Assembly: GCF_001422245.1 (NCBI RefSeq)
Contig: NZ_LMMM01000018.1
Span: 303,202-367,201, forward strand
Length of the DNA: 64,000 nt
Direction of reading: 5' to 3'
DNA from: Rhizobium sp. Leaf262
GTDB lineage: Bacteria > Pseudomonadota > Alphaproteobacteria > Rhizobiales > Rhizobiaceae
The notes below the pieces were generated by a model that saw only the letters and a program-made list of their open reading frames with translations, did no database searches and was not told where the DNA came from. Made by a program: the position numbers and the translations under genes. This document shows, one piece after another, positions 53,198-63,292 of the stretch; position 1 is the first letter of the stretch; each line of letters begins with the position of its first letter.

Positions 53198-54220
53198 TTA
53201 CTGCCCAACCTTCGCATTCCACTCCGACAGCCACTTGTCGCGGTTATCGAGCGTCGAAGCAGACGGAATAAGCTGGAGGCTTTTCGCCGTCTCATCGCCG
53301 TAAGTGATGTTGTTCGCCACCTCGTCGGAGACCTTCACCTCCTTGTTGGTCGGGCTATCGACCAGCTTTTCGGCCAGCGCCTTCTGCACATCCGTCGAAA
53401 GCCAGAAATCCATGAATTGCAGCGCGAGGTCTTCGTTCTTGCCGTTCTTGGGCACGATGAGAACATTCATGCCACCCGTCTGGCCTTCCTTTGGTGTTGC
53501 CCATGCCAGCGGCAGGTCGAGTTTGGTAAAGGGTGCCCAGGAGAAGCGGCCGATGGGGGCGGCCCAGATTTCTTCCTGCTGCATCAACTGCACCAGCTGC
53601 GAAGACTTGACGTAGAAGGTGACGATCTCGTCCTTCTTTTCGCCAACAGCCTCGATAGCGCCGGAGAGATCAGGCGTATCCTTGCCTATGGCCTTGCCCA
53701 GCATGTAGAGCGCGGGTGGGCCCTGGTTGGTGGTGACATTCGGGAAGGCGACGTGATCGACGACGCCGTCCTTCAAAAGATCGGCCCAGCTTTCGATCTT
53801 CATTTTGTCGGTGCGGTAGACGATGGAGGTGGCGTAGAAGTTGACGCCGACGCTCATGCCATCGCCATTCGGGTCCTTGGCAATGTCATAGAGCTTACCG
53901 ACATTCGGCACCTTGGAGGTATCGATCTTCTGGACCAAATCCTTGCGGGCAGCGGACAGCGCGTCAGCCATGGAAACGATGGCGAGATCGATGACCGGGC
54001 TTGCCTTGTTGGCTTCCATCTTGGCCAGACGCTCGACGCTGTTGCCGGTTTCCACCACCAGCTTGCAGCCGCATTTGGCTTCGAACGGCGTATAGACCAG
54101 TTCCTTGAATTCGTCCTGCGCGAAGGCATAGACGGAAATCGTCAGCGTCTTGTCCTGCGCCTGCGCGGCACCCATGGACAGCATCAACGCCGTGCCGGAT
54201 GCCAAAATGATCTTCTTCAT
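53198..54220 (-). CDS. Purine-operon ABC importer, substrate-binding protein (polyamine-type family)
   Basis: The 340-residue protein has a signal peptide (residues 1-21, ending GAAQA) and belongs to the PotD/AfuA-like class of binding proteins. Segments are LTISVYAFAQDEFKELVYTPFEAKCG near 26-51 and GVNFYATSIVYRTDKMKIESW near 125-145. Two close cysteines (KCGCKL) could form a disulfide. Its operon partners are nucleoside hydrolase and adenine deaminase, so the cargo is likely a purine base or nucleoside. Classical nucleoside-binding proteins are a different family, so the assignment is inference. Confidence 0.85.
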   Translation of the reverse strand: MKKIILASGTALMLSMGAAQAQDKTLTISVYAFAQDEFKELVYTPFEAKCGCKLVVETGNSVERLAKMEANKASPVIDLAIVSMADALSAARKDLVQKIDTSKVPNVGKLYDIAKDPNGDGMSVGVNFYATSIVYRTDKMKIESWADLLKDGVVDHVAFPNVTTNQGPPALYMLGKAIGKDTPDLSGAIEAVGEKKDEIVTFYVKSSQLVQLMQQEEIWAAPIGRFSWAPFTKLDLPLAWATPKEGQTGGMNVLIVPKNGKNEDLALQFMDFWLSTDVQKALAEKLVDSPTNKEVKVSDEVANNITYGDETAKSLQLIPSASTLDNRDKWLSEWNAKVGQ

Positions 54221-55284
54221 GATGTGAGTTCTCCTGCTGTCGAGGTTTTGTTTGCTATTTGCTTCTTCTTATTTGGCCCGGAAGAATGGCGTATGACCAT
54301 TTCCATTGCAACTTTCGATATATCTGCCACCACACCGCCCGTTGCAGTGCGGTCCGCCGGATTTTCCGCATCGATGCTGCGCACCAGCGCAGTAACAGCC
54401 AGATCGGCAATCCGCACCATATCCATGCGAATGGTGGTCAGCGCCGGGGTAACGACAGGTGCCCAGATGAGGTCATCGAAACCGGTGACGCTCGCCTGTT
54501 CGGGCACGGTGATGCCATCGCGCTGCAATTCGGTGAGAACGCGAAGCGCGTGAAGATCGGAGACGGCGGCAAACGCCGTAAAGCCCTGCGAAACCTTGGC
54601 TGCAACGCCCAGGGGGCAGCCTGCCCCATCCTGCTTTTCCAGAGAGGCGATCCACAACGTCTCGGCTTCGGCACCGCCTGAAAGGCCGGAGCGGATGCCG
54701 CCGACACGGTCGTTCTGCACGTTGGAGTCAGGATTGTTGCCGATGATGACCACTTTGCGGTGACCAAGCTCCGCCAGATGACGACCGATCTGGACGCCGC
54801 CCTCCCAATGATCGGCAGCAACCGTGTTGCCGGGTGTGGACGGGGAATCGATGACGGCGACCGGGCAATCGACATTGCCGATGCGCGTACCACGACGCGG
54901 CACCACTACCATGCCTTCGACGCCGCGTTCGATCAGCCGGTTGATGGCGTCCGTCTGCTTGGCGACATCGCCATGGGAGTCGGCAATCAACACGCCGTAA
55001 CCGGCCTTGTCAGCGGCTTTTTCGATGGCCTGCGCGATCTGTGGGAAAAGCGGATTGGCGATATCCGGCAAAACGAGGCCGAGAACGCCGCTTTTGCCGG
55101 TACGCAAGGCACGTCCCGCCACGCTTGGCACATAGCCCAGCTCATCGGCCTTGAGGCGGATTTTATCGGAAAGCTCTGCGGAGACGCGCCCCTTGCCGGA
55201 CAGCGCATTGGACACGGTTGCCGCCGACACACCAAGTGCCGCAGCAATCGCCGTCAAATTTGCACCCGCACGACCCGAGGTCAT
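54217..55284 (-). CDS. LacI-family regulator of the purine operon
   Basis: The 355-residue protein has an N-terminal helix-turn-helix (NLTAIAAALGVSAATVSNAL, residues about 9-28) with the hinge at about 50-60 and a PurR-like effector domain. It is the first gene of the operon and overlaps the binding-protein gene by 4 bases, so it is probably autoregulated. An 18-bp perfect palindrome lies 16 bases upstream of its start. The effector could be a purine, as for PurR, or a nucleoside. Confidence 0.9.
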   Translation of the reverse strand: MTSGRAGANLTAIAAALGVSAATVSNALSGKGRVSAELSDKIRLKADELGYVPSVAGRALRTGKSGVLGLVLPDIANPLFPQIAQAIEKAADKAGYGVLIADSHGDVAKQTDAINRLIERGVEGMVVVPRRGTRIGNVDCPVAVIDSPSTPGNTVAADHWEGGVQIGRHLAELGHRKVVIIGNNPDSNVQNDRVGGIRSGLSGGAEAETLWIASLEKQDGAGCPLGVAAKVSQGFTAFAAVSDLHALRVLTELQRDGITVPEQASVTGFDDLIWAPVVTPALTTIRMDMVRIADLAVTALVRSIDAENPADRTATGGVVADISKVAMEMVIRHSSGPNKKKQIANKTSTAGELTS

Positions 55285-55300
55285 GGCCTGCCCACCCGCA

Positions 55301-55318
55301 TGATTAAACGTTTAATCA
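55301..55318. promoter_or_regulatory. 18-bp perfect palindromic operator of the purine operon
   Basis: TGATTAAACGTTTAATCA reads identically on both strands and has the central CG of LacI-family operators. It lies immediately before the first gene of the LacI-ABC-hydrolase-deaminase operon. Confidence 0.75.
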
Positions 55319-55403
55319 GCGTAAGGCGAATGCACGTTTTTGTCGAGTCGGGGACGGGTGGATTTTTGTGCGAAAACTCTAAGTGCCGAAAACAAGGGCG
55401 AAA

Positions 55404-56318
55404 TTATCGCCCGGTTTCGTCTCGAAACGCCTCGACTTCGGCCAGAAGCCATTGCTTGAACAGCACCACGGGTGCGTGGTTGATGCGCGAGAGCGGGGCG
55501 ACGGCGTAATATGAACTTGGGCTTTTGACCTGGTGGTCAAAGGCCGCAACCAGTTGTCCGGCTTTCAATTCGATATCGATCAGAAACAGCGGCATCAGCG
55601 CCACGCCCAGTCCGGCGATGCAACCCTGCGCCACGCTGGAGAATTGTTCGAACCGCATAGCGGGTGCATTCTGCACGCCAAGTCCGAGGCTCTGGAACCA
55701 GTGATCCCATGCGCCGGGTCTCGATGCCATATGCAGCAGCGGCAGGGTTGAGATATCCTGCGCCCTGGCAATGGGGTGCTGCGCGAGAAAAGACGGACTG
55801 CACACCGGCGCCACCATCTCGTCCATCAGAAACGTGCTTTCCGCCGCTGGCCAATCCGGCTGGCCGATATGGATGGCCATATCGAGGCCTTCCTTTTCGA
55901 AATCGAACTGGCCGATGCGGGTGGCGAAATTGAGTGTGATTTCCGGGTGTGCGGCCACGAACTTGGGAATACGCGGCAACAGCCAGCGCGTGCCGAAGGT
56001 CGGCAGCATGGCGAGGTTCAGCGTGTTGCCATGCGTTTTGGTCATAATATGAAGAGACGCGGAGCGGATATCGCCCAGCGCCGTGCCGATGGCCTTGGCA
56101 TAGGTCTGGCCCTCTGCCGTTAGCGAAACGCCGCGCGCGCCGCGCTCGAACAGCCGCACGCCAAGCTGTTCTTCCAGCGACAGAACCTGCCTGCTGATCG
56201 CCCCTTGCGTCAGCGAAAGCTCATCGGCGGCCAGCGAAAAACTGCCCAACCGCGCCACGGAATCAAAGGCGGCGAGAGCGCTGGTGGAGGGCAGAAGTTT
56301 GCGGCTGAGCGAGGTCAT
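55404..56318 (-). CDS. LysR-family regulator, probably of glutaryl-CoA dehydrogenase (GcdR-like)
   Basis: The 304-residue protein has an N-terminal helix-turn-helix (SFSLAADELSLTQGAISRQV, about residues 26-45) with the GcvA-like form SLEEQLGVRLFERGARGVSL. A C-terminal effector domain follows (LPTFGTRWLLPRIPKFVAAHP). It is divergent from gcdH across 96 bases. In other proteobacteria a LysR protein in this position activates gcdH in response to glutarate, so the role is inferred from context. Confidence 0.88.
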   Translation of the reverse strand: MTSLSRKLLPSTSALAAFDSVARLGSFSLAADELSLTQGAISRQVLSLEEQLGVRLFERGARGVSLTAEGQTYAKAIGTALGDIRSASLHIMTKTHGNTLNLAMLPTFGTRWLLPRIPKFVAAHPEITLNFATRIGQFDFEKEGLDMAIHIGQPDWPAAESTFLMDEMVAPVCSPSFLAQHPIARAQDISTLPLLHMASRPGAWDHWFQSLGLGVQNAPAMRFEQFSSVAQGCIAGLGVALMPLFLIDIELKAGQLVAAFDHQVKSPSSYYAVAPLSRINHAPVVLFKQWLLAEVEAFRDETGR

Positions 56319-56414
56319 GGCGCATTCCTATCTGTAATAGCAAAATGAGTAAACATGGCTTGCCGCGATGCCGCCAAATGCCAATAATCACACCAGCAAT
56401 TTTGGAGATTTACC

Positions 56415-57602
56415 GTGAGCGAACGCACAGCATTCAATTGGCAGGACCCGTTTCTTCTCGAGGACCAACTGACCGAAGATGAGCGGATGATCCGCGATAC
56501 GGCAGCGGCCTTTGCCCAATCGGAGCTTCTGCCGCGCATCAACGAAGCCTATCTGTCCGAGAGCTCAGAGCCCGAACTCTTCCGCCTGATGGGCCAGACC
56601 GGCCTTCTGGGTGTGACGCTTCCTGAAAAATACGGTGCTGCCGAAGCCAGCTATGTGGCCTACGGCTTGGTCGCCCGCGAAGTGGAGCGCATCGACAGCG
56701 GCTATCGCTCGATGATGAGCGTGCAGTCCTCGCTCGTCATCTACCCGATCTTTGCCTATGGCTCGGAAGAGCAAAAGGACAAATATCTGCCGGGCCTCGT
56801 CTCCGGCGAGCTGATCGGCTGCTTCGGCTTGACGGAGCCGGATGCGGGTTCCGATCCGAACGGCATGAAGACGCGCGCCGAAAAGATCGAAGGCGGATAT
56901 CGCCTGCGCGGCTCCAAGATGTGGATTTCCAATTCGCCGATTGCCGATGTCTTCGTCGTCTGGGCCAAGTCCGAAGCGCATGACAACCAGATCCGCGGCT
57001 TCGTGCTGGAAAAAGGCATGAAGGGCCTGTCCGCACCGAAGATCGGCGGCAAGCTGTCGCTGCGTGCCTCCATAACAGGCGAAATCGTCATGGACGGTGT
57101 CGAAGTGGGCGACGATGCGCTGCTGCCCAACGTCTCCGGCCTCAAGGGACCGTTCGGCTGCCTCAACCGCGCCCGCTACGGCATTTCCTGGGGTGTGCTG
57201 GGTGCCGCCGAAGACTGCTGGTTCCGCGCCCACCAATATGGCATGGACCGCAAGCAGTTCGGCAAGCCGCTCGCTGGCATGCAGCTTTACCAGAAGAAGC
57301 TGGCCGATATGCAGACGGAAATCACGCTTGGCCTTCAGGCGTCCTTGCGCGTCGGTCGCCTGTTCGATGAGCACCGCATGGCCCCGGAAATGATCTCCAT
57401 CGTCAAGCGCAACAATTGCGGCAAGGCGCTGGATATCGCTCGACAGGCCCGCGACATGCACGGCGGCAACGGCATTCAGATCGAATACCACGTCATGCGC
57501 CACGCCCAAAACCTGGAAACGGTCAACACCTATGAAGGCACGCATGACGTACATGCGCTGATCCTCGGCCGCGCCCAGACCGGCATTCAGGCGTTTTTCT
57601 GA
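56415..57602 (+). CDS. gcdH: Glutaryl-CoA dehydrogenase
   Basis: The 395-residue FAD enzyme oxidatively decarboxylates glutaryl-CoA to crotonyl-CoA in lysine, tryptophan and glutarate breakdown. The FAD-binding segment [20 protein letters not shown] lies near residues 137-156, with [17 protein letters not shown] near 172-188. The catalytic Glu is in [20 protein letters not shown] near residue 370-390, the GCDH form. The start is a GTG at 56415 with GGAG upstream. It is divergent from the LysR gene. Confidence 0.94.
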   Translation: MSERTAFNWQDPFLLEDQLTEDERMIRDTAAAFAQSELLPRINEAYLSESSEPELFRLMGQTGLLGVTLPEKYGAAEASYVAYGLVAREVERIDSGYRSMMSVQSSLVIYPIFAYGSEEQKDKYLPGLVSGELIGCFGLTEPDAGSDPNGMKTRAEKIEGGYRLRGSKMWISNSPIADVFVVWAKSEAHDNQIRGFVLEKGMKGLSAPKIGGKLSLRASITGEIVMDGVEVGDDALLPNVSGLKGPFGCLNRARYGISWGVLGAAEDCWFRAHQYGMDRKQFGKPLAGMQLYQKKLADMQTEITLGLQASLRVGRLFDEHRMAPEMISIVKRNNCGKALDIARQARDMHGGNGIQIEYHVMRHAQNLETVNTYEGTHDVHALILGRAQTGIQAFF

Positions 57603-57619
57603 GATTGAACGATCAAGCG

Positions 57620-57645
57620 ACCGGCGGCCACGCGTCGCCGGTTTT
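57620..57645 (+). terminator. Likely rho-independent terminator after gcdH
   Basis: ACCGGCG (57620-57626) pairs with CGCCGGT (57636-57642), followed by a short T-run. The remaining bases to 57884 hold no gene and probably carry the promoter of the aldehyde dehydrogenase gene. Confidence 0.65.
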
Positions 57646-57884
57646 GCTGCATTGCGAAATAAATAATACTTTTTAATGGGCTGACCGGTTGAAACCGCCG
57701 CCGCGCGAATTAATATAGAGATGTCATCATCGTCTCTGGCAAATCCATTTGCCATATCCGGTATCGCTGCATTCGATTGTCCCGCACGGACGACATGTCA
57801 TGCAGCGCCGGTACATTCCGAGACCGCAATTAAACGCCAAGCATCGGCACCGTGCCGGTCGGTCAAGTCACGAAGGTATTTCAC

Positions 57885-59321
57885 ATGCACAGCTATCCCG
57901 ACGTCAAGCTCCTCATCAACGGCGAATGGCGCGATGCCTTGTCCGGCAAGACCATTGCCGTGTCCGACCCGGCAACAGACGAAATCCTCGGCCAGATTGC
58001 CCATGCGGAAAAGGCTGATCTCGATCTGGCACTCGACGCTGCCGACAAGGGCTTCAAGGTCTGGCGCGAAACATCCGCCTATGAGCGTTCCAAGATCATG
58101 CGCAAGGCCGCCGACCTTCTGCGTGAGCGCAAGGACACGATTGCCTGGCTGATGACCCGCGAACAGGGCAAGCCGCTGGCGCAGTCCGCCATGGAAGTCA
58201 TGGGTGCTGCCGATACCATCGACTGGTTTGCCGAAGAAGCACGCCGCACCTACGGTCAGGTCATCCCGGCCCGCGCAACCGGCGTCTCGCAGCTTGCCAT
58301 CAAGGTTCCGGTCGGTCCCGTTGCGGCCTTTACGCCTTGGAACTTCCCGATCAACCAGATCGTGCGTAAGCTCTCCGCAGCGCTGGCCGCCGGTTGCTCG
58401 ATCATCGTCAAGGCTCCCGAGGAAACACCGGCATCGCCTGCCGAACTCATCCGCGCCTTCGTGGATGCGGGCGTTCCCGCTGGCGTCGTCAACCTCGTTT
58501 ACGGCGTGCCTGCCGAAATTTCCGAATATCTCATCCCGCACCCGGTCATCCGCAAGATTTCCTTCACCGGCTCCACACCGATCGGCAAGCATCTCGCGGC
58601 ACTGGCTGGCAAGCACATGAAGCGCGCCACGATGGAGCTGGGCGGCCACGCGCCGGTGATGATCTTCGATGATGCCAACATCGAAAAGGCCGTCGAAATC
58701 ATGGCCATGTCGAAGTTCCGCAATGCCGGGCAGGTTTGCGTTGCACCGACACGCTTCCTCGTTCAGGAAGGCGTTGCCAGCCAGTTCCTTGATGGCTTCG
58801 TCAAAGCCGCTGAGGCCGTCAAGGTCGGCAACGGTCTGGAAGATGGCGTGACCATGGGACCGCTCGCCAATGAGCGCCGCATCCCGGCGATGGAAGCGCT
58901 CATTCAGGATGCCGTTTCCAACGGCGCGGAACTGAAGACCGGCGGCAAGCGCATCGGCAACAAGGGCAACTTCTTCGAACCGACGGTGCTGGCCAACGTT
59001 CCCACATCTGCCAAGATCATGAACGACGAGCCCTTTGGTCCCGTCGCCATCGTCAACACGTTCAAGTCCTTCGATGACGCGATCTCGGAAGCCAACCGCC
59101 TGCCTTTCGGCCTCGCATCCTTCGCCTTCACCGGCTCGGTCAAGACAGCCCACGAGCTCGGCCGTCAGGTTGAAGCTGGCATGCTGACCATCAACCACAA
59201 CGGTCTTGCTCTGCCGGAAGTACCTTTCGGCGGCATCAAGGATTCGGGCTACGGCACGGAAGGTGGTTCGGAAGCCGTCGGCGCTTATCTGGAAACGCGC
59301 TTCGTCAGCCAGATGAACTGA
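57885..59321 (+). CDS. Aldehyde dehydrogenase, succinate/glutarate-semialdehyde type
   Basis: The 478-residue NAD(P)-dependent enzyme has the [14 protein letters not shown] segment near residues 148-161, catalytic Glu in [15 protein letters not shown] near 248-262, and catalytic Cys in [15 protein letters not shown] near 280-295. The overall form is GabD-like. It follows gcdH after 282 bases with its own probable promoter, so glutarate semialdehyde from lysine degradation is a plausible substrate besides succinate semialdehyde. The ATG at 57885 has GAAGG upstream; a GTG at 57852 would add 11 unlikely residues. Confidence 0.9.
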   Translation: MHSYPDVKLLINGEWRDALSGKTIAVSDPATDEILGQIAHAEKADLDLALDAADKGFKVWRETSAYERSKIMRKAADLLRERKDTIAWLMTREQGKPLAQSAMEVMGAADTIDWFAEEARRTYGQVIPARATGVSQLAIKVPVGPVAAFTPWNFPINQIVRKLSAALAAGCSIIVKAPEETPASPAELIRAFVDAGVPAGVVNLVYGVPAEISEYLIPHPVIRKISFTGSTPIGKHLAALAGKHMKRATMELGGHAPVMIFDDANIEKAVEIMAMSKFRNAGQVCVAPTRFLVQEGVASQFLDGFVKAAEAVKVGNGLEDGVTMGPLANERRIPAMEALIQDAVSNGAELKTGGKRIGNKGNFFEPTVLANVPTSAKIMNDEPFGPVAIVNTFKSFDDAISEANRLPFGLASFAFTGSVKTAHELGRQVEAGMLTINHNGLALPEVPFGGIKDSGYGTEGGSEAVGAYLETRFVSQMN

Positions 59322-59350
59322 TAGCCAGCTGATTTGAGCTAAAATTTTAA

Positions 59351-59379
59351 AGCCCGGCGTTTTGCGACGCCGGGCTTTT
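59351..59379 (+). terminator. Rho-independent terminator after the aldehyde dehydrogenase gene
   Basis: AGCCCGGCGT (59351-59360) pairs with ACGCCGGGCT (59367-59376), followed by a T-run. Confidence 0.92.
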
Positions 59380-59437
59380 CATTTGCAAAATTTCGCACTC
59401 GCCTTTAAGAACAAATAAGGAACAATGAGGAGCTTAG

Positions 59438-60544
59438 ATGGCAGAGGCAAGCGTCACGGCAGCACCGGCATTGAAGGAAATCTTCAACCGTGACCGTCTG
59501 CGCTCCATCGCCGCCGAAACGAAAGCCGTCTATCCGCCATTCGATGAACAGGCGTTTTTGGCACTGGCAGAGATCGACCTCGACACACTCGGCATCATGC
59601 AGCGCATGCGGCAGGTGGCGACCAGTCTTCATGCCACGCTGCCCGGGGATTACGCCCGCAACATCGAAATCCTGATGGCACTGGCACCGCGCATCAACCA
59701 CGGCTTTGCCTCGATTTCCCTGTCGGAATATGTGGCGCTCTACGGGCTGGAGCATTTCGATGCCTCTATGGATGCGCTCAAATTTTTCACCCGCTTCGGC
59801 TCGTCGGAATTCGCCATTCGTCACTTCATCCTCGCCGATATGCCCCGCGCGCTGGCGACGATGGAGGAATGGTCACGAGATAAAAATGAACATGTGCGCA
59901 GACTGGCGAGCGAAGGTTGCCGCCCGCGTTTGCCTTGGTCGTTCCAGATCAAGGCGCTGATTGATGACCCTTCGCCCGTCGCGACCATTCTTGAAAACCT
60001 CAAAAGCGATGACGCACTCTATGTGCGCAAATCCGTGGCCAACCATCTGAACGATATCACCAAGGACAATCCGCAGTGGGTTCTCGAGCGTATCGCGACT
60101 TGGCCGAAGGAGAACAGGCATACCGCATGGATCATCCGGCAGGCTCTGCGAACACTCGTGAAGAAGGGCGACGCGTCGGCACTTGCGCATCTGGGCGCAC
60201 ATGAGAAAGCGGATATTGCGATAGAGGCGTTTCAGGTGAGCCCGGACGCTCTCCCACTGGGCGGCAATGTGCGGATTACGGCATCGCTTCGCTCAACATC
60301 CGAAAAGCCACAGAAGCTGGTCATCGATTACGCCGTCCACTATGTGAAGAAGGGCGGCGGCACCTCACCCAAGATTTTCAAATGGAAAGAGTTGAGCCTT
60401 CAACCGGGCGAAGGCTGTACACTGTCCATCACCCGTGCCATCCGGGATTTCACCACCCGCAAACACTATCCCGGCCTGCACCTGATACAGCTGATGGTGA
60501 ATGGCGAAGCGCTGGCCGAGACGGCGTTCGAACTCAGTGTTTAA
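59438..60544 (+). CDS. AlkC-like DNA alkylation repair protein with C-terminal Ig-like domain
   Basis: The 368-residue protein belongs to the HEAT-like repeat DNA glycosylases that remove N3- and N7-alkylpurines without base flipping. Helical repeats fill about residues 50-255, with [16 protein letters not shown] near 120 and [25 protein letters not shown] near 155-180. The C-terminal ~110 residues ([20 protein letters not shown] onward) look like a beta-sandwich, the Ig-like domain described for the AlkC subgroup. Its stop codon overlaps the convergent cysA stop by 4 bases. AlkC versus AlkD is decided by the Ig-like tail and is inference. Confidence 0.85.
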   Translation: MAEASVTAAPALKEIFNRDRLRSIAAETKAVYPPFDEQAFLALAEIDLDTLGIMQRMRQVATSLHATLPGDYARNIEILMALAPRINHGFASISLSEYVALYGLEHFDASMDALKFFTRFGSSEFAIRHFILADMPRALATMEEWSRDKNEHVRRLASEGCRPRLPWSFQIKALIDDPSPVATILENLKSDDALYVRKSVANHLNDITKDNPQWVLERIATWPKENRHTAWIIRQALRTLVKKGDASALAHLGAHEKADIAIEAFQVSPDALPLGGNVRITASLRSTSEKPQKLVIDYAVHYVKKGGGTSPKIFKWKELSLQPGEGCTLSITRAIRDFTTRKHYPGLHLIQLMVNGEALAETAFELSV

Positions 60545-61566
60545 CCCGCCGGGAAAATCTTGGCGCGGCGGATGACGATGTGGCCCCGGTCACCGGCTTC
60601 GACGGCCGTTTCGGGCGGCACGTCGAACTCCAGCAGATCGCCTTCCATGGTCGAGGCAATCACGCGGCGGTCCCCTGCGCGGTCCAGCACGCGGGTTACT
60701 TGGGCCGGAATGCCATCATGCAAATCTTCCCATTCCAGATCATTGGGACGGGCGTAGATATCGACGGGGCCATCGGCCTGGCTATAGGCGAAGGGCACTT
60801 CGGCTGAGCCGACGAAAACCTTGCCTGCACGGGCGGTGCCGGAAATGCGGTTGGCATCGCCCAGAAAGCGCATGACGAAGGAGGAGTTGGGCTGGCGGCA
60901 GACTTCTTTCGGGGTGCCTTGCTGCACGATTTCACCCTGATTGAGTATGACGACGCGATCGGCGAGATCGAGTGCCTCTTCCTGATCATGCGTCACGAAA
61001 ATGGTGGTGATGCCGAGTTCGGTGTGGATTTCGCGCAGCCAGCGGCGCAGATCGCGGCGCACATTGGCGTCCAGCGCGCCGAAGGGCTCGTCCAGCAGCA
61101 GAACCTTGGGATCGACCGAGAGCGCACGGGCAAGCGCCACGCGCTGGCGCTGACCGCCGGAGATTTGCGCCGGGAAACGCTCGCCCAGACCATCCAGCTT
61201 CACCAGCCGCAGCAATTCATCGACGCGCGCATCGATGGCAGCTTTATCGCGTTTGACGCGGGATACCTTCATGCCGAAAGCGATGTTTTCGTGAAGTGTC
61301 ATATGCGGGAACAGCGCATAATGCTGGAACACGAAGCCGACGCCGCGGTCTCGCACCGGAATATTGGTGGCGTCTTCCTCTCCGAAATAAATCTGGCCGC
61401 CATCGGTATATTCCAGACCTGCGACCATGCGCAGGATCGTCGTCTTGCCGGAACCCGACGGACCGAGAAGCGCCAGCAGCTCACCACTTTCGATATCCAG
61501 CGAGACATCCCGCACGGCACGAAAGGTGTCGAAGGTTTTCACCACATTTTGGAGGCGGATTTTCAT
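60541..61566 (-). CDS. cysA: Sulfate ABC importer, ATP-binding subunit
   Basis: The 341-residue ATPase has Walker [10 protein letters not shown] at about residues 36-44, signature [15 protein letters not shown] near 134-148, Walker [26 protein letters not shown] near 154-178 and a C-terminal TOBE domain. The [16 protein letters not shown] form after Walker B is typical of CysA. It overlaps cysW by 4 bases and is the last gene of the sulfate/thiosulfate operon. Confidence 0.94.
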   Translation of the reverse strand: MKIRLQNVVKTFDTFRAVRDVSLDIESGELLALLGPSGSGKTTILRMVAGLEYTDGGQIYFGEEDATNIPVRDRGVGFVFQHYALFPHMTLHENIAFGMKVSRVKRDKAAIDARVDELLRLVKLDGLGERFPAQISGGQRQRVALARALSVDPKVLLLDEPFGALDANVRRDLRRWLREIHTELGITTIFVTHDQEEALDLADRVVILNQGEIVQQGTPKEVCRQPNSSFVMRFLGDANRISGTARAGKVFVGSAEVPFAYSQADGPVDIYARPNDLEWEDLHDGIPAQVTRVLDRAGDRRVIASTMEGDLLEFDVPPETAVEAGDRGHIVIRRAKIFPAG

Positions 61567-62444
61567 GCAGTTGTCTCCGAAATGGCAGCGGTTTTCTTGG
61601 CGCCACGCCCTGCCCCGCGCTTTTCCAGCGCGACCTTGGCAATGATGGTGACGACAGCGAGAGCCGCGAGAATGGATGCCGAGGCGAAAGCGCCTGCGGC
61701 CTGATAATCGTGGTAGAGAAGTTCGATATGCAAAGGCAGCGTGTTGGTCTGGCCGCGAATATTGCCTGATACGATGGACACCGCGCCGAATTCACCCATG
61801 ACACGCGCATTGCACAGGACGACGCCGTAGAGAAGTGCCCATTTGATATTGGGCAGCGTGACCGAAAAGAACGTGCGCCAGCCGGATGCGCCGAGCGAGG
61901 TGGCAGCCTCCTCCAGATCCCGCCCCTGCGCCTGCATCAGCGGGATCAGTTCCCGCGCCACGAAGGGTGCCGTGACGAACATGGAGGCGATGACGATGCC
62001 CGGCAGGGCAAACAGCACCTTGATATCGTAAGCTGCGAAGAATGGGCCGAGCAGGCCTTGCAAGCCATAAACGAAGAGATAGGCCACACCCGCCACGATG
62101 GGCGAGATGGAGAAGGGAATTTCGATGAGGACGAGCAGAAAGCGCCTGCCCCGGAAATCGAATTTGGTAATCGCCCAAGCGGCGGCAATGCCGAAGGCGG
62201 TGTTTACGGGAACGGCAATCAGCGCCGTGATCACTGTCAGCATAATGGCATGCCGCGTATCGGGGTGATTGATCGTCGCCGTGTAGGTCTTCCACCCTTG
62301 AGAAAAGGCTTCGACGCCGATGATGAGCAGAGGCGCGACAACGAGCAAGGCACCGATAATCAGTACGAAGGCAATCAGCGAGCGACGCACCCAGGGGGCG
62401 TCACCCACGCGTGGCGGCTTGCGACGGGAGGCATGAGCACTCAT
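61563..62444 (-). CDS. cysW: Sulfate ABC importer, permease subunit
   Basis: The 293-residue membrane protein has six hydrophobic segments and the EAA loop [26 protein letters not shown] near residues 175-200. The C-terminal region [31 protein letters not shown] is typical of CysW. It forms a channel with CysT; the two genes are 3 bases apart. Confidence 0.94.
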   Translation of the reverse strand: MSAHASRRKPPRVGDAPWVRRSLIAFVLIIGALLVVAPLLIIGVEAFSQGWKTYTATINHPDTRHAIMLTVITALIAVPVNTAFGIAAAWAITKFDFRGRRFLLVLIEIPFSISPIVAGVAYLFVYGLQGLLGPFFAAYDIKVLFALPGIVIASMFVTAPFVARELIPLMQAQGRDLEEAATSLGASGWRTFFSVTLPNIKWALLYGVVLCNARVMGEFGAVSIVSGNIRGQTNTLPLHIELLYHDYQAAGAFASASILAALAVVTIIAKVALEKRGAGRGAKKTAAISETTA

Positions 62445-62447
62445 CGG

Positions 62448-63269
62448 CTAGCTCCTCACGGTGTAGCGCAAGGCGCGTGTCTGGAGATAGTTGGTGACGG
62501 CCAGCATGACGAAAGCCGTTATCAGCAGCACCGAAGCGATGGCTGCTGCGGCCTGATAATCATATTCCTCCAGCCGGATGAAGACGAGGAGCGAGGTGAT
62601 TTCGGTCGAAAACGGCTGATTACCAGCGATGAAGATGATCGCGCCGAACTCGCCAAGGCTGCGGGCAAAGGAGAGCGACAGGCCCGCGAGAATGGCAGGC
62701 ATCAGCAGCGGCAGAATGACCTTGCGGAAAATTTCCAGATCCGAGCCGCCCAGAGACTGCGCCGCCTCTTCCAGCGCAGGGTCCAGATCCTCCAGCACCG
62801 GCTGCACTGTGCGCACGATGAAAGGCAGGCTGGTAAAGGCCATGGCGATGATAATGCCGAGTGGCGTATAGGCAACCTTGATACCGGCATGGGCAAGGAT
62901 CGAGCCGAACCAGCCATTGCCGGTAAACAGGGCTGTCAGCGCAATACCGGCGACAGCCGTGGGCAGGGCGAAGGGAAGGTCAACGATAGCATCGACCAGA
63001 CGCCAGCCGGGAAAGCGGTAGCGCGTCAGCACCCATGCGAGCGCCAGGCCAAAGACGACGTTGAACAGCGTGGCCGCAAGGGCGCAGAGCACGGTGACGC
63101 GATAACTGGCGACGGCGCGTGGCGAAGAGATGATCGCCCAATATTCGGCAGGGCCAAGGCTGGCCGCCTTGAAAACAAGGGCGGCCAGCGGCAGGACGAC
63201 GATGATGCCGACATAAAGCAGGGTAACGCCGAGCGACAAGCGCAGCCCCGGCAAAACATTACGTCTCAA
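62448..63269 (-). CDS. cysT: Sulfate ABC importer, permease subunit
   Basis: The 273-residue membrane protein has six hydrophobic segments, the loop DLDPALEEAAQSLGGSDLEIFRKVILP near residues 165-190 and GEFGAIIFIAGNQPFSTEITSLLVFIRLEEYDY near 212-244, typical of CysT/CysU. The only start giving the full protein is a TTG at 63269 with GGGGA upstream; the next in-frame start would cut the N-terminal region. A hairpin lies between it and the binding-protein gene. Confidence 0.92.
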   Translation of the reverse strand: MRRNVLPGLRLSLGVTLLYVGIIVVLPLAALVFKAASLGPAEYWAIISSPRAVASYRVTVLCALAATLFNVVFGLALAWVLTRYRFPGWRLVDAIVDLPFALPTAVAGIALTALFTGNGWFGSILAHAGIKVAYTPLGIIIAMAFTSLPFIVRTVQPVLEDLDPALEEAAQSLGGSDLEIFRKVILPLLMPAILAGLSLSFARSLGEFGAIIFIAGNQPFSTEITSLLVFIRLEEYDYQAAAAIASVLLITAFVMLAVTNYLQTRALRYTVRS

Positions 63270-63292
63270 ACCCGTCCCCTATCATGGAAAAG

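Noticed and set aside
57798..59198. Long minus-strand open frame of 466 codons
   Set aside because: It lies opposite the aldehyde dehydrogenase gene, which has all catalytic motifs; the antisense translation has no recognisable family.
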